Shown: piece by piece, positions 1 through 8,718 of the stretch | Layout of the letters: the number at the start of each line of letters is the position of its first letter | Position numbering within the stretch: the first letter of the stretch is position 1 | Source of the DNA: Pseudomonas veronii | Lineage (GTDB): Bacteria; Pseudomonadota; Gammaproteobacteria; Pseudomonadales; Pseudomonadaceae | Length of the DNA stretch: 64,000 nucleotides | Direction of reading: 5' to 3' | Assembly (NCBI RefSeq): GCF_001439695.1 | Contig: NZ_JYLL01000008.1 | Span: forward strand, 124,001 to 188,000 | Notes under the pieces: model-generated | The model's database searches: none | The model's input: only the letters and a program-made list of their open reading frames with translations | Told to the model about the DNA's origin: nothing | Position numbers and translations under genes: made by a program

Positions 1-126
1 CTGAATGTCATCCGCCACCGGCACGCCCCATTCATGGTCGTGGTAGTGCGGATATTCCGGCGCAGCGGTACGCCAACTGCAATGGGTCAGCCCTGCGTCG
101 TTGGTGCTCAGTCCTGGTTTGTCCAT
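1..126 (-). CDS. tag: DNA-3-methyladenine glycosylase I, N-terminal part (runs off left edge)
   Basis: Base-excision-repair glycosylase that removes 3-methyladenine from alkylated DNA in the cytoplasm. Only the first 42 codons are present, starting at the ATG at 126-124; the gene continues beyond base 1. The segment shows the Tag N-terminal signature: a Cys-Ser-Trp (residues 16-18), then a Tyr-His-Asp-x-Glu-Trp-Gly-Val-Pro block (about residues 29-37), the family's zinc and base-pocket region. It is divergent from the downstream dctA-type gene, with about 230 bp between them. Assignment rests on this motif only, since the catalytic part lies outside the window. Confidence 0.8.
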   Translation of the reverse strand, partial: MDKPGLSTNDAGLTHCSWRTAAPEYPHYHDHEWGVPVADDIQ

Positions 127-357
127 CCGTCACCTCGCGTACTCAGCGGCGGATGATAAGCGAAAAAATTTGCGCCCCGTCAACCGCTCAAGCACCGCCC
201 TCGCAGAGCAACTGGTCAGACCGCAACCGGCCAAGCCGCGAAAATCACTTGTGACCTGGAAAAAACCCAGCGTAGACTGGCCACGCACTGGACTTACCGG
301 TATGACCACAACAATTAAGCCCTGGACCCACCAGGGCACCGAATAGAGATCCCTCCC

Positions 358-1668
358 ATGTTCAGATGGTGCTCGCGTTCGATTTTCCTGCAAGTCGTGA
401 TCGGTCTGATGCTCGGCATCCTCTGCGGCCTGGCCCTTCCCGAATTCTCCTCGCAACTCAAACCCCTGGGTGACGGTTTCATCAAACTGATCAAGATGTT
501 GATTGGCCTGATCGTGTTCTGCGTGGTGGTCAGCGGTATCTCCGGCGCCGGCGACTTGAAAAAGGTCGGGCGCATCGGCCTCAAGTCGGTGATCTATTTC
601 GAAGTGCTGACCACCGTCGCCCTGGTGATCGGCCTGCTCATGGCCTTCAGCACCGGCATCGGCAGCGGTGCGAATATCCACCTGGAGCAATTGTCCTCCG
701 CCGGCTTGCATGAACTGGCCGACAAGGGCCAACACATCAAGGGCACCAGCCAGTTCCTGATGGACCTGATCCCCAACTCGGTGATCGGTGCATTTGCCGA
801 CAACAACGTGCTGCAAGTGCTGCTGTTCTCGGTGCTGTTCGGCAGCGCCTTGAACCTGGTGGGTGAAGCGGCGTCGGGCATTTCGCGGCTGATCAACGAG
901 CTGAGTCACGTGATCTTCCGCATCATGGGCATGATCGTGCGCCTGGCGCCGATCGGCGTGTTCGGCGCGATCGCCTTTACCACCAGCACCTACGGCCTGG
1001 ACTCACTGCAGCACCTGGGCAGCCTGGTAGGCCTGTTCTACCTGACCTGCTTTATGTTTGTCGGGGTGATCCTCGGCCTGGTGATGCGCCTGTCCGGCCT
1101 GCGCATGCTGCCGCTGCTCAAGTACCTGCGCGAAGAGCTGCTGATCGTGATGGGCACCGCCTCGTCCGACGCGGTGCTGCCACAGATCATGCGTAAACTG
1201 GAACACTTGGGCATCGGCAGTTCCACCGTGGGCCTGGTGATTCCGACAGGCTATTCGTTCAACCTCGACGGTTTCTCGATCTATCTGACCCTGGCCATCG
1301 TGTTTATCGCCAACGCTACCGGCACACCGCTGTCGATGACCGACTTGCTGACCATCCTGCTGGTATCGTTGATCACCTCCAAGGGCGCCCATGGCATTCC
1401 GGGGTCAGCGCTGGTGATTCTGGCGGCGACACTCACGGCCATCCCGGCGATTCCGGTGGTCGGCCTGGTGCTGGTATTGGCGGTGGATTGGTTCATGGGC
1501 ATCGGCCGTGCATTGACCAACCTGATCGGCAACTGCGTCGCCACCGTGGCCATTGCGCGCTGGGAAAAAGACATCGATATCCAGCGCGCCAACAAGGTAC
1601 TCGCCGGCCAGCAGGGTTATGCGTTCCAGGCTAAAAAGCCGGTAGTGCCCGCGCACCAGGAGTTCTGA
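358..1668 (+). CDS. Dicarboxylate/amino acid:cation symporter, DctA family
   Basis: Inner-membrane sodium- or proton-coupled carrier of the SDF (DAACS) family, 436 aa, the usual DctA length. The N-terminal transmembrane segments contain the family string KPLGDGFIKLIK (about residues 35-46). The transport core carries a NLDGFSIYLT motif near residues 301-310 and a re-entrant-loop motif TSKGAHGIPGSA near 341-352. E. coli DctA has NLDGTSIYLT and SSKGAAGVTGSG there, so the substrate may not be a plain C4-dicarboxylate. The ATG at 358 keeps the full first helix; the Shine-Dalgarno is weak. Two FCD-type regulators follow directly, and local control of this carrier is a reasonable inference. Confidence 0.85.
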   Translation: MFRWCSRSIFLQVVIGLMLGILCGLALPEFSSQLKPLGDGFIKLIKMLIGLIVFCVVVSGISGAGDLKKVGRIGLKSVIYFEVLTTVALVIGLLMAFSTGIGSGANIHLEQLSSAGLHELADKGQHIKGTSQFLMDLIPNSVIGAFADNNVLQVLLFSVLFGSALNLVGEAASGISRLINELSHVIFRIMGMIVRLAPIGVFGAIAFTTSTYGLDSLQHLGSLVGLFYLTCFMFVGVILGLVMRLSGLRMLPLLKYLREELLIVMGTASSDAVLPQIMRKLEHLGIGSSTVGLVIPTGYSFNLDGFSIYLTLAIVFIANATGTPLSMTDLLTILLVSLITSKGAHGIPGSALVILAATLTAIPAIPVVGLVLVLAVDWFMGIGRALTNLIGNCVATVAIARWEKDIDIQRANKVLAGQQGYAFQAKKPVVPAHQEF

Positions 1669-1697
1669 CCCATTGGCATGAGCGACACAGATCACCA

Positions 1698-1723
1698 GTG
1701 GGAAGGAGCTTGCTCTCTCCCAC
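1698..1723. terminator. Short inverted repeat behind the DctA-type gene
   Basis: GTGGGA (1698-1703) pairs with TCCCAC (1718-1723), with an inner GAGC/GCTC match. It resembles a degenerate REP half-element and lies 30 bp past the carrier's stop. There is no T-run, so it may be an attenuator or an mRNA-stabilising hairpin. Confidence 0.4.
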
Positions 1724-1777
1724 ACTCAATCGTCGCCTTTGTGGCAATTGTATTCGCAACATCAAGGAGCAATCGAC

Positions 1778-2479
1778 GTGGTCACCCCCTCAACCGTCGT
1801 CAATTCAGTCGTAGAAAAACTCCGCGCCTCCCTGGCGCGGGGCCAGTGGCGGCGCGGTGAAATGCTGCCCGGTCAGCGTGAACTGGCCGAACAGCTGGGC
1901 ATCAGCCGCCCCAGCCTGCGTGAAGCCGTGATCGTGCTGGAAACCCTCGGCCTGGTGCGCTCGATGCCCGGCAAAGGCGTGGTGGTGCTCGAAACCCACG
2001 TCAACGAGGCGCAATCGAGCGACGCCGTGGCCGACGCCAGCCTCGAAGATATCCTGCAACTGCGCTACACCCTCGAACCGTTTATTGTCGGCCTGGTGGC
2101 CCAATCCATCAGCAGCAAAGAGGTTGGCCAACTGCGCCTGACCCTGATGGACATGCGCGAAGCCCTCGACGCTGGCGACGCCGAAGCCGGGATGAATGCC
2201 TACATTGCCTTCCACGAAGAACTGTTCGCCCTCACCTCCAACCCGATCTTCCAGAACGTGGTGCAACAAACCAGCAACGCTCTCAAGCAGAGCGCACAGG
2301 TGCTGCGCAACTCCCCGGAACACCTGGCGGAACGCCTGCAGGAAAACGATGCCGTGGTGCGCGCCATCCGCAACAAGAACAGCGCCCTGGCCAGCGCCGA
2401 AATGCGCAAGCACATCCTCCAGGAAGGCCTGCGCATGGGCATTCGCTTGACCATCCCGGACGACCATCTGGGCAGTTGA
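1778..2479 (+). CDS. FadR/GntR-family transcriptional regulator (FCD domain)
   Basis: DNA-binding repressor or activator of the GntR superfamily, FadR subfamily, 233 aa. The N-terminal winged helix-turn-helix (about residues 8-75) has the typical LAEQLGISRPSLREAVIVLE helix pair and a PGKGVVV wing. The C-terminal alpha-helical FCD domain follows (about 95-225) and normally binds a small organic acid. I chose the GTG at 1778 because AAGGAGC sits 7 bases upstream; an in-frame TTG at 1739 would add 13 residues with no ribosome-binding site. Placed between a carboxylate-type carrier and a second FCD regulator, it probably controls uptake or catabolism of that carrier's substrate. The effector cannot be read from sequence. 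Confidence 0.85.
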   Translation: MVTPSTVVNSVVEKLRASLARGQWRRGEMLPGQRELAEQLGISRPSLREAVIVLETLGLVRSMPGKGVVVLETHVNEAQSSDAVADASLEDILQLRYTLEPFIVGLVAQSISSKEVGQLRLTLMDMREALDAGDAEAGMNAYIAFHEELFALTSNPIFQNVVQQTSNALKQSAQVLRNSPEHLAERLQENDAVVRAIRNKNSALASAEMRKHILQEGLRMGIRLTIPDDHLGS

Positions 2480-2495
2480 TTTTTGGAGACCGGCC

Positions 2496-3191
2496 ATGAC
2501 CGCCCACGCCTTGCCACGCGACCTGCCCATCACCGGCCTGCCCGCCATGTGCCTGGTGGCCGGTAAAAAGCCCTCGGTGAATGACATCTACCCACGGCTG
2601 TTCGACGCCATTCTCGAACAGCGCATCGCCCCGTCCACCCGGTTGACCGAGGAAAGCCTGGGCCAAACCTTCGGAGTGAGCCGCAGCGTGATTCGCCGGG
2701 TGTTGGCCAAGTTGTCGCACCAGCACGTGATCATCCTGCGCCCCAACCAGCGCGCCCAGGTAGCCGCACCGGATGCCCAGCAGACGCGGCAGATTCTGGA
2801 AGCGCGGCGGTTGACGGAGGTCGCGGTGGTACAACTGGCCTGCGCCCAGGCCACACCGATGCAGATCCGCCAGTTGCGCGAGCTGATTGCCCGCGAGCGT
2901 GATTGTATTGAACGCGACCAGCGTGGGCCGGCGATTCGCTTGTCGGGGGAGTTTCATCTGCAATTGGCGGCGATGGCGGGGAATGCGCCGTTGGCGCAGT
3001 TTCTCAACAGCCTGGTGCCGTTGACGTCGCTGATCATTGCCCAGTACGAGGCGCAAGCCAGCAGCTATTGTGCGTGGCAGGAGCATGTGGCGATTGTCGA
3101 TGCGATCGAGCAACGGGCCTCTGGCATTGCGGTGAACTTGATGACCCGGCACCTGGATCACCTGGAGACCCGACTACTCAAGCACCACTGA
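2496..3191 (+). CDS. GntR-family transcriptional regulator (FCD domain), second copy
   Basis: 231 aa, ATG 16 bp after the previous regulator's stop with GGAG upstream, so the two are probably co-transcribed. The winged-helix domain begins near residue 29 and includes LTEESLGQTFGVSRSVIRRV (about 49-68). The C-terminal half is a helical FCD ligand domain. It is only distantly similar to its neighbour and more like the regulators found next to purine, allantoin or amino-acid catabolism genes in pseudomonads. Two FCD regulators in tandem behind one carrier is uncommon: either may act on a target outside the window. No operator was identified. Confidence 0.82.
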   Translation: MTAHALPRDLPITGLPAMCLVAGKKPSVNDIYPRLFDAILEQRIAPSTRLTEESLGQTFGVSRSVIRRVLAKLSHQHVIILRPNQRAQVAAPDAQQTRQILEARRLTEVAVVQLACAQATPMQIRQLRELIARERDCIERDQRGPAIRLSGEFHLQLAAMAGNAPLAQFLNSLVPLTSLIIAQYEAQASSYCAWQEHVAIVDAIEQRASGIAVNLMTRHLDHLETRLLKHH

Positions 3192-3220
3192 TCCCAAGTC
3201 GATGGTGCTCACAATGAAAA

Positions 3221-3297
3221 AGGGGGCTTGCCCCCGATAGTGGTGGATCAGTCATACCGGTGTTGACTGATCCATCGCTATCGGGGGCAAGCCCCCT
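3221..3297. repeat. REP doublet (REPIN) between convergent genes
   Basis: A 20-bp arm at 3221-3240 (core GGGGGCTTGCCCCC) is perfectly inverted at 3278-3297. An inner pair GATCAGTC/GACTGATC (3246-3253, 3265-3272) extends the cruciform. It lies between the convergent second regulator and gdhB and may act as a bidirectional terminator. The same core recurs at 18.1-18.4 kb and 35.8-36.4 kb. No RAYT transposase gene is in the window. Confidence 0.9.
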
Positions 3298-3319
3298 CCC
3301 ACAGTTGTTTACCGCTCGA

Positions 3320-6300
3320 TCAAACCGATGCCAGCACCGACTGACCGCTCAACGCCAGGTCCAGCAACTCACGGTTGGCCACCGCGTACATGGCGTAGTC
3401 CGTGCCGACCGCGGCACGGATTTCCACCATCATTGCGCGCCAGCGATCGGCCATGTCCTGGTGCTGCTCAAGCCACAGGGCCACGCGGGCTTCCATGTCT
3501 TGTGGCGCTTCGGCCATTTGCAGTACGGAAATGGTGATCGCCCGTTGCTGCCAGTCCACGTCGTCGCGGAAGGCTTCGCGGGCCTGGGCCTGCCAGTTGT
3601 TGGCGACCGGCAGATCGCTGATCTGCTGCAGGTACCATGGCAAGTCCAGGGCGCTGCCGACGGCGAAGTAGGCCTTGGCCACTTCGGCGGCGTCATGCCC
3701 GGTCACGTCGGCGGCTTCGATGATCGGCAGCAAGGTGTACAGGTGCGTCGTGCCTGCAACCATGCGTGCCAACAACTCCGGTACACCGGCTTCGGTGTAG
3801 GCCTGGTAACGGGTCTGCCAGCCTTCACGGGTCGGGCCTTCGAGCAGTTCGTCGAGTTTGAGACCCAGTGCGGCCAGGTGCGGACCGAAGTGCGCGGTGT
3901 CACGCCCGGCATCCTGCTCGTTGCGACGGCTGCGCAGGAACCAGCGCGTGGCACGACGGCCCAGGCGCATCAGCTCGTCCATCAGCTCCAGTTGCACGTC
4001 GGCGGAGACCTGGTGGTCCAGGGCTTCGATCTGACGGAACCAGTGCGGGAGATGGAAAATGTCGCGCACGATCACATAGGCGCCCGCCACGTTGGCCGGG
4101 CTCATGCCGGTCGACTCTTTGAGCCGCTGCACGAAGGTGATGCCCATGTGGTTGACCAGGTCGTTGGCGATCTGGGTGCTGACGATCTCGCGCTTCAGAC
4201 GGTGGCGACGCATCGCCTCGCCGAACTTGGCCACCAGGCTCGGTGGGAACGCGGTCTCCATGTCACGGGTCAGGTACTCGTCATCCGGCACCTGCGACTT
4301 GAGCAGGGCTTCCTTGAGGTCGATCTTGCTGTACGAGATCAGCACCGACAGCTCCGGACGGGTCAGGCCCTTGCCGGTGGCGGCGCGCTCGGTGAGCTGC
4401 TCCTCGGTCGGCAGGTACTCGATGGCGCGGTCCAGCTTGCCACGGCTTTCCAGGTCGCTCATCAGGCGCTTGTACTCGGCTGCTCGCTCGTAGGCACGGC
4501 GGGCGGCCAGGGACAGGGCCTGGGTCTGCTTGTAGTTGTTGCCCAACACCAGGCTGCCGACTTCGTCGGTCATGCTCGCCAGCAACTGGTTGCGTTGCTT
4601 GTCGGTCATGTCGCCGGCCTGCACCACTTCGTTGAGCAGGATCTTGATGTTCACTTCGTGGTCGGAGCAGTCCACGCCGCCGGCGTTGTCGATGAAGTCG
4701 GTGTTCGAACCGCCGCCATTGAGGCCGAATTCCACACGCCCCAGTTGGGTCATGCCGAGGTTACCGCCCTCGCCCACCACCTTGCAGCGCAGCTCGTTGC
4801 CGTTGACGCGCAACGCGTCGTTGGCCTTGTCGCCCACATCGGCATGGCTTTCGGTGCTGGCCTTGACGTAAGTGCCGATACCGCCGTTCCACAACAGGTC
4901 CACCGGCGCCTTGAGCAAGGCGTTCAGCAGTTCGGTCGGGGTCAGTTTGTCGGCCTGGATGTCGAAGCGTTCTTTCATCTGCGCCGAGATGGCAATGCTC
5001 TTCGCGCTGCGCGAGAAGATACCGCCGCCTTCGGACATGATGCTGGTGTCGTAGTCGCTCCACGCCGAACGCGGCAGCTCGAACATGCGCTGACGCTCGA
5101 CGAAGCTGGTCGCCGGGTTCGGGTTCGGGTCGATGAAGATATGCAGGTGGTTGAAGGCCGCGACCAGTTGCAGCTTGTCGGACATCAACAGGCCGTTACC
5201 GAACACGTCGCCGGCCATGTCGCCGACGCCGACCACGGTGATGCTGTCTTCCTGCACGTTGATGCCGCGCTCACGGAAGTGACGCTGCACACCGACCCAC
5301 GCGCCCTTGGCGGTGATGCCCATTTTCTTGTGGTCGTAACCGGCCGAACCGCCGGAGGCGAATGCATCGCCGAGCCAGAAGCCGTAGTCGATGGCGATAC
5401 CGTTGGCGATGTCGGAGAAGGTCGCGGTGCCTTTGTCGGCCGCGACCACCAGGTACGGGTCATCGCCGTCATGCCGCACGACGTTGACCGGCGGCACCAG
5501 GGCGCCGTCCTTGAGGTTGTCGGTGATGTCCAACAGGCCGGAAATGAAGATGCGGTAGCAGGCGATGCCCTCGGCCGCGATCTCGTCGCGACTACCGCCC
5601 AGTGGCAAGCGGCGCGGCAGGAAGCCGCCCTTGGCGCCCACCGGCACGATCACCGAGTTCTTCACTTGCTGGGCTTTTACCAGGCCGAGCACTTCGGTGC
5701 GGAAGTCTTCTTCACGGTCGGACCAGCGCAGGCCGCCGCGCGCGACATTACCGAAGCGCAGGTGGACACCCTCGACCCGTGGCGAGTAGACGAAGATTTC
5801 AAACTTCGGCACTGGCTTGGGCAGCTCGGGAATGGCCCGCGGGTCGAACTTGAAGCTGAAGTACGCCTTGTTCTGGCCGTTGGCGTCGGTCTGGTAAAAG
5901 TTGGTGCGCAGGGTGGCCTTGATCAGGTCCAGGTAGCGACGCAGGATGCGGTCTTCGTTGAGCACCTGAACCTCGTCCAGGGCGCTGAGGATCGCTTGTT
6001 CCAGGCGTTGCTGCTTGTCTTCCAGGTCGTCGGCGGTGAGCTTGCGCGCCAGGTAGAAGCGCGTCTTGAACAACCGGGTCAACTCGCGGGCGATGTCGGT
6101 GTGGTTGTTCAGGGTGCTGGCGATGTAACCCAGGTCGAAGCCCAGGCGGATCTGTTTCATGTAGCGCGCGTAGGCACGCAGCAGCGCCACGTCGCGCCAC
6201 GGCAGGCCGGCGGTGAGTACCAGGCGGTTGAACGCATCGTTCTCGGCATCGCCGTGGACGATATGCACGAACGCGTCCTGCAGGGTGTCGTTGAGCTGCT

Positions 6301-8188
6301 GGATATCCAGGTTCACGCCTTCGGCGGCAATGAACGCGAAATCATGGATCCAGAACTCACGGCCATTGGCATGACGCAGGCGGTACGGGAATTCACCCAG
6401 CACGCGCAGGCCGAGGTTTTCCAGGATCGGCAATACGTCGGACAGCGCCAGCGGGGTGTCGGCATGGTAGAGCTTGCAATGCAGCTCACGCTGGCCGGAC
6501 ACCTGGCCCAGCGGCTGATAGAAGCTCATCACCAACGGGTTGGCTTCGGTGAGGCTGAGCAAGTGCTGCATGTCGACCACCGCCGAATGCGCAGCAAAAC
6601 GCTCGCGGTAGCCGGCCGGGAAACCTTTCGGGAAGTCCGCCAGCACGTTGGTGCCGTGGGCCTCGCCGAAGCTTTCGACCACCAGGCTGGAATAGTCGTC
6701 CTGCCAGCTGCGGCAGGCCTGCACCACTTCTTTTTCCAGTTGCAGCGGGTCGATGTCCAGGCGGTTCTTCGGGTCGACCCGCAGAATCAGTTGCACACGG
6801 GCCAGCACGGATTCGGAGAAGAACGTCCAGAATTCGCAGTCCGAGGCTTTCAGGCGATCCATCAGCACTTGCTGGATCTTCTGGCGCACTTCGGTGGAAT
6901 AGATATCGCGCGGCACGTAGGCCAGGCAGTAGCAGAAACGCCCGTAGGGGTCTTTGCGCAGGAACACGCGGATCTTGTTGCGTTCCTGGATCTGCACGAT
7001 CGACATCACGGTGCTGAACAGCTCGTCGACCGGGGTCTGGAACAGGTCGTCACGCGGCAGTACTTCGACCACCTGCGCCAGTTCCTTGCCCAGGTGCGCC
7101 TTGGCCTGGAAGCCCGAGCGGCGTTCGATTTCCGCGACCTTGCGGCGGATATAAGGAATCACCCGCACGCTTTCGCCGTACACCGACGAGGTGTACAGGC
7201 CCATGAAGCGGCATTCCTTGATGACCTTGCCGTCGGCGTCGATCTCGCGGATCGACACGTAGTCCGGATAAGCCGGACGATGCACGCGGCTCGGGTGGGC
7301 GGCCTTGGCGAACGACAACACGGTCGGCTCGCGCAGGTAGGACACGGCGTAGTCTTCGATGCGCAGGTCGTCGGCGGTAAGGCCGGCGCGCAGCAGCTTG
7401 GTCAGACCGAGGAAGGAGCTGGCGTCATATTCGATATGACCACCGTCCGCCTCGTCACGTACCACGAACTCTTCATAGCCGAGGAAGGTGAAGTGGTTGC
7501 CCACCAGCCATTCCAGGAAGTTCTTGATCTCGGCTTGTTCTTCGCCGTCGATGCTGAACCGGCTGGCGTCGATACCGACCAGCAGTTCCTGGACCTTGGC
7601 TTTCATCGGCTCGAAATCGGCCACGGCCACGCGCACTTCGCCCAGTACCTGCTCCAGCTCTTTGCTCAGCACGTTCAGTTCGGCGGCGTTGGCGCAGCGG
7701 TCGATTTCCAGGTACATCAGCGATTCTTGCTGGATGCCTTCGCCCTGGGTGCCCTTGGCCAGAATTTCCAGCAATTCGCCCTTGCTGCCACGGCGCGTGC
7801 TGAGCACGGTGGTTTGCAGGGTGTGGATGCTGTAGCCGCGGCGGTTCAGCTCGGTACGCACCGAGTCCACCAGAAATGGCAGGTCATGGTGCAGCACTTC
7901 GACCGCGGTGTGGGTCGACTGCCAGCCATGACGTTCGTAATCGGGGTTGTAGACCCGCACCTGGGGTTCGGTGTGGTCGAAGCGCTCAAGCAGGCGCCAG
8001 GCAGACAGGGTGCAACCGGCCAGGTCGGAAAGGCGACGTTGGGTCAGTTCGTCCAGGGAAATGATGCCGAAAAATTGTTCAGCGAACAGCGCCACTTGTG
8101 GCAGTGCCTGTTCACTGATGTGCTGCGCCAGTGCCGCTTGCAGTTGATGCTGGAAGTCGGCCTTGCTGGCTGCGGTGAAGAACGCCAT
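3320..8188 (-). CDS. gdhB: NAD-specific glutamate dehydrogenase, large 180-kDa type
   Basis: Cytoplasmic enzyme that oxidatively deaminates glutamate to 2-oxoglutarate with NAD, feeding glutamate carbon into the TCA cycle. At 1622 aa it matches the length of the Pseudomonas/Streptomyces GDH-180 class. A long N-terminal region carries ACT-like regulatory modules. The catalytic domain begins around residue 700 and includes the substrate-lysine motif PVGAKGGF near residue 850. The nucleotide-binding part follows, with GVGDMAGDVFGNG near residue 990. The ATG at 8188 is preceded by GGAGTACC-type bases. It is monocistronic: a REP doublet lies downstream and a 530-bp intergenic region upstream. Confidence 0.95.
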   Translation of the reverse strand: MAFFTAASKADFQHQLQAALAQHISEQALPQVALFAEQFFGIISLDELTQRRLSDLAGCTLSAWRLLERFDHTEPQVRVYNPDYERHGWQSTHTAVEVLHHDLPFLVDSVRTELNRRGYSIHTLQTTVLSTRRGSKGELLEILAKGTQGEGIQQESLMYLEIDRCANAAELNVLSKELEQVLGEVRVAVADFEPMKAKVQELLVGIDASRFSIDGEEQAEIKNFLEWLVGNHFTFLGYEEFVVRDEADGGHIEYDASSFLGLTKLLRAGLTADDLRIEDYAVSYLREPTVLSFAKAAHPSRVHRPAYPDYVSIREIDADGKVIKECRFMGLYTSSVYGESVRVIPYIRRKVAEIERRSGFQAKAHLGKELAQVVEVLPRDDLFQTPVDELFSTVMSIVQIQERNKIRVFLRKDPYGRFCYCLAYVPRDIYSTEVRQKIQQVLMDRLKASDCEFWTFFSESVLARVQLILRVDPKNRLDIDPLQLEKEVVQACRSWQDDYSSLVVESFGEAHGTNVLADFPKGFPAGYRERFAAHSAVVDMQHLLSLTEANPLVMSFYQPLGQVSGQRELHCKLYHADTPLALSDVLPILENLGLRVLGEFPYRLRHANGREFWIHDFAFIAAEGVNLDIQQLNDTLQDAFVHIVHGDAENDAFNRLVLTAGLPWRDVALLRAYARYMKQIRLGFDLGYIASTLNNHTDIARELTRLFKTRFYLARKLTADDLEDKQQRLEQAILSALDEVQVLNEDRILRRYLDLIKATLRTNFYQTDANGQNKAYFSFKFDPRAIPELPKPVPKFEIFVYSPRVEGVHLRFGNVARGGLRWSDREEDFRTEVLGLVKAQQVKNSVIVPVGAKGGFLPRRLPLGGSRDEIAAEGIACYRIFISGLLDITDNLKDGALVPPVNVVRHDGDDPYLVVAADKGTATFSDIANGIAIDYGFWLGDAFASGGSAGYDHKKMGITAKGAWVGVQRHFRERGINVQEDSITVVGVGDMAGDVFGNGLLMSDKLQLVAAFNHLHIFIDPNPNPATSFVERQRMFELPRSAWSDYDTSIMSEGGGIFSRSAKSIAISAQMKERFDIQADKLTPTELLNALLKAPVDLLWNGGIGTYVKASTESHADVGDKANDALRVNGNELRCKVVGEGGNLGMTQLGRVEFGLNGGGSNTDFIDNAGGVDCSDHEVNIKILLNEVVQAGDMTDKQRNQLLASMTDEVGSLVLGNNYKQTQALSLAARRAYERAAEYKRLMSDLESRGKLDRAIEYLPTEEQLTERAATGKGLTRPELSVLISYSKIDLKEALLKSQVPDDEYLTRDMETAFPPSLVAKFGEAMRRHRLKREIVSTQIANDLVNHMGITFVQRLKESTGMSPANVAGAYVIVRDIFHLPHWFRQIEALDHQVSADVQLELMDELMRLGRRATRWFLRSRRNEQDAGRDTAHFGPHLAALGLKLDELLEGPTREGWQTRYQAYTEAGVPELLARMVAGTTHLYTLLPIIEAADVTGHDAAEVAKAYFAVGSALDLPWYLQQISDLPVANNWQAQAREAFRDDVDWQQRAITISVLQMAEAPQDMEARVALWLEQHQDMADRWRAMMVEIRAAVGTDYAMYAVANRELLDLALSGQSVLASV

Positions 8189-8718
8189 CTGTGGTACTCC
8201 GCTTGGGCTTGTTATTGATGGAAGCGTCGCGTGTTATCCCCTTGCGGGGAGACCGTCAGCCCTGTTCGCAGGTAACGATACAAGCACCATAAACGAATCA
8301 GGGTGACAGGTGGGTGAAGCTGGACAAGACGATCAGGTCACATACAACTTCCATTGGACGTACACCTTGCCAGGCGACGGTGTGACGGGCAGGTCAGGCT
8401 CCCAGCAGTGAGCACATCCGTTGCGCAGCTTAACGAGTGTAGGAAGACAGCTGCTTGCGGCGCTGCGACATATTCGGTCATCGGCTGGCAATGAAGGGTT
8501 GCACAAAGGGCAACCACACACACCGAACGACAAAAAAGCCGGTCACCGGCGCTGATTTCAAGCCAATGATAGCTAACACACGCGAAGCCCGTCGGCACAT
8601 ACCTACGGCACATCAAGCAAGGGACCTCAAACATCAGGGAACTTTTCCTGCGCCAACCGCCAATCAAAAAAAAACACAGGGAGCGTGGTTAACCGACTGT
8701 CATCTATGCAGGCCTGTC
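8189..8718. other. Intergenic region between gdhB and a toxin-like gene
   Basis: 530 bp separating two divergent genes. It should hold the gdhB promoter (leftward) and that of the toxin-like gene (rightward). Visible are a small CCCC-TTG-CGGGG hairpin near 8238-8250, a GCCGGTCACCGGC palindrome near 8536-8548, and an A-run at 8667-8674. The frame of the downstream gene stays open back to 8455, but that extension is arginine/histidine/threonine-rich and lacks a ribosome-binding site. No convincing gene or RNA was found here. Confidence 0.5.

Noticed and set aside
127..357. Sigma-54 promoter upstream of the DctA-type gene
   Set aside because: No GG-N10-GC pair at -24/-12 was found in this intergenic region, so the dctA-type sigma-54 control cannot be supported.
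3260..8218. Long uninterrupted plus-strand frame (1652 codons) opposite gdhB
   Set aside because: It mirrors the high-GC third-position bias of the real minus-strand gdhB; its protein is Val/His/Gln-rich without any domain.
8455..8718. Extension of the toxin-like gene to an upstream start
   Set aside because: The added 88 residues are His/Thr/Arg-rich, lack a ribosome-binding site and look like non-coding promoter sequence.
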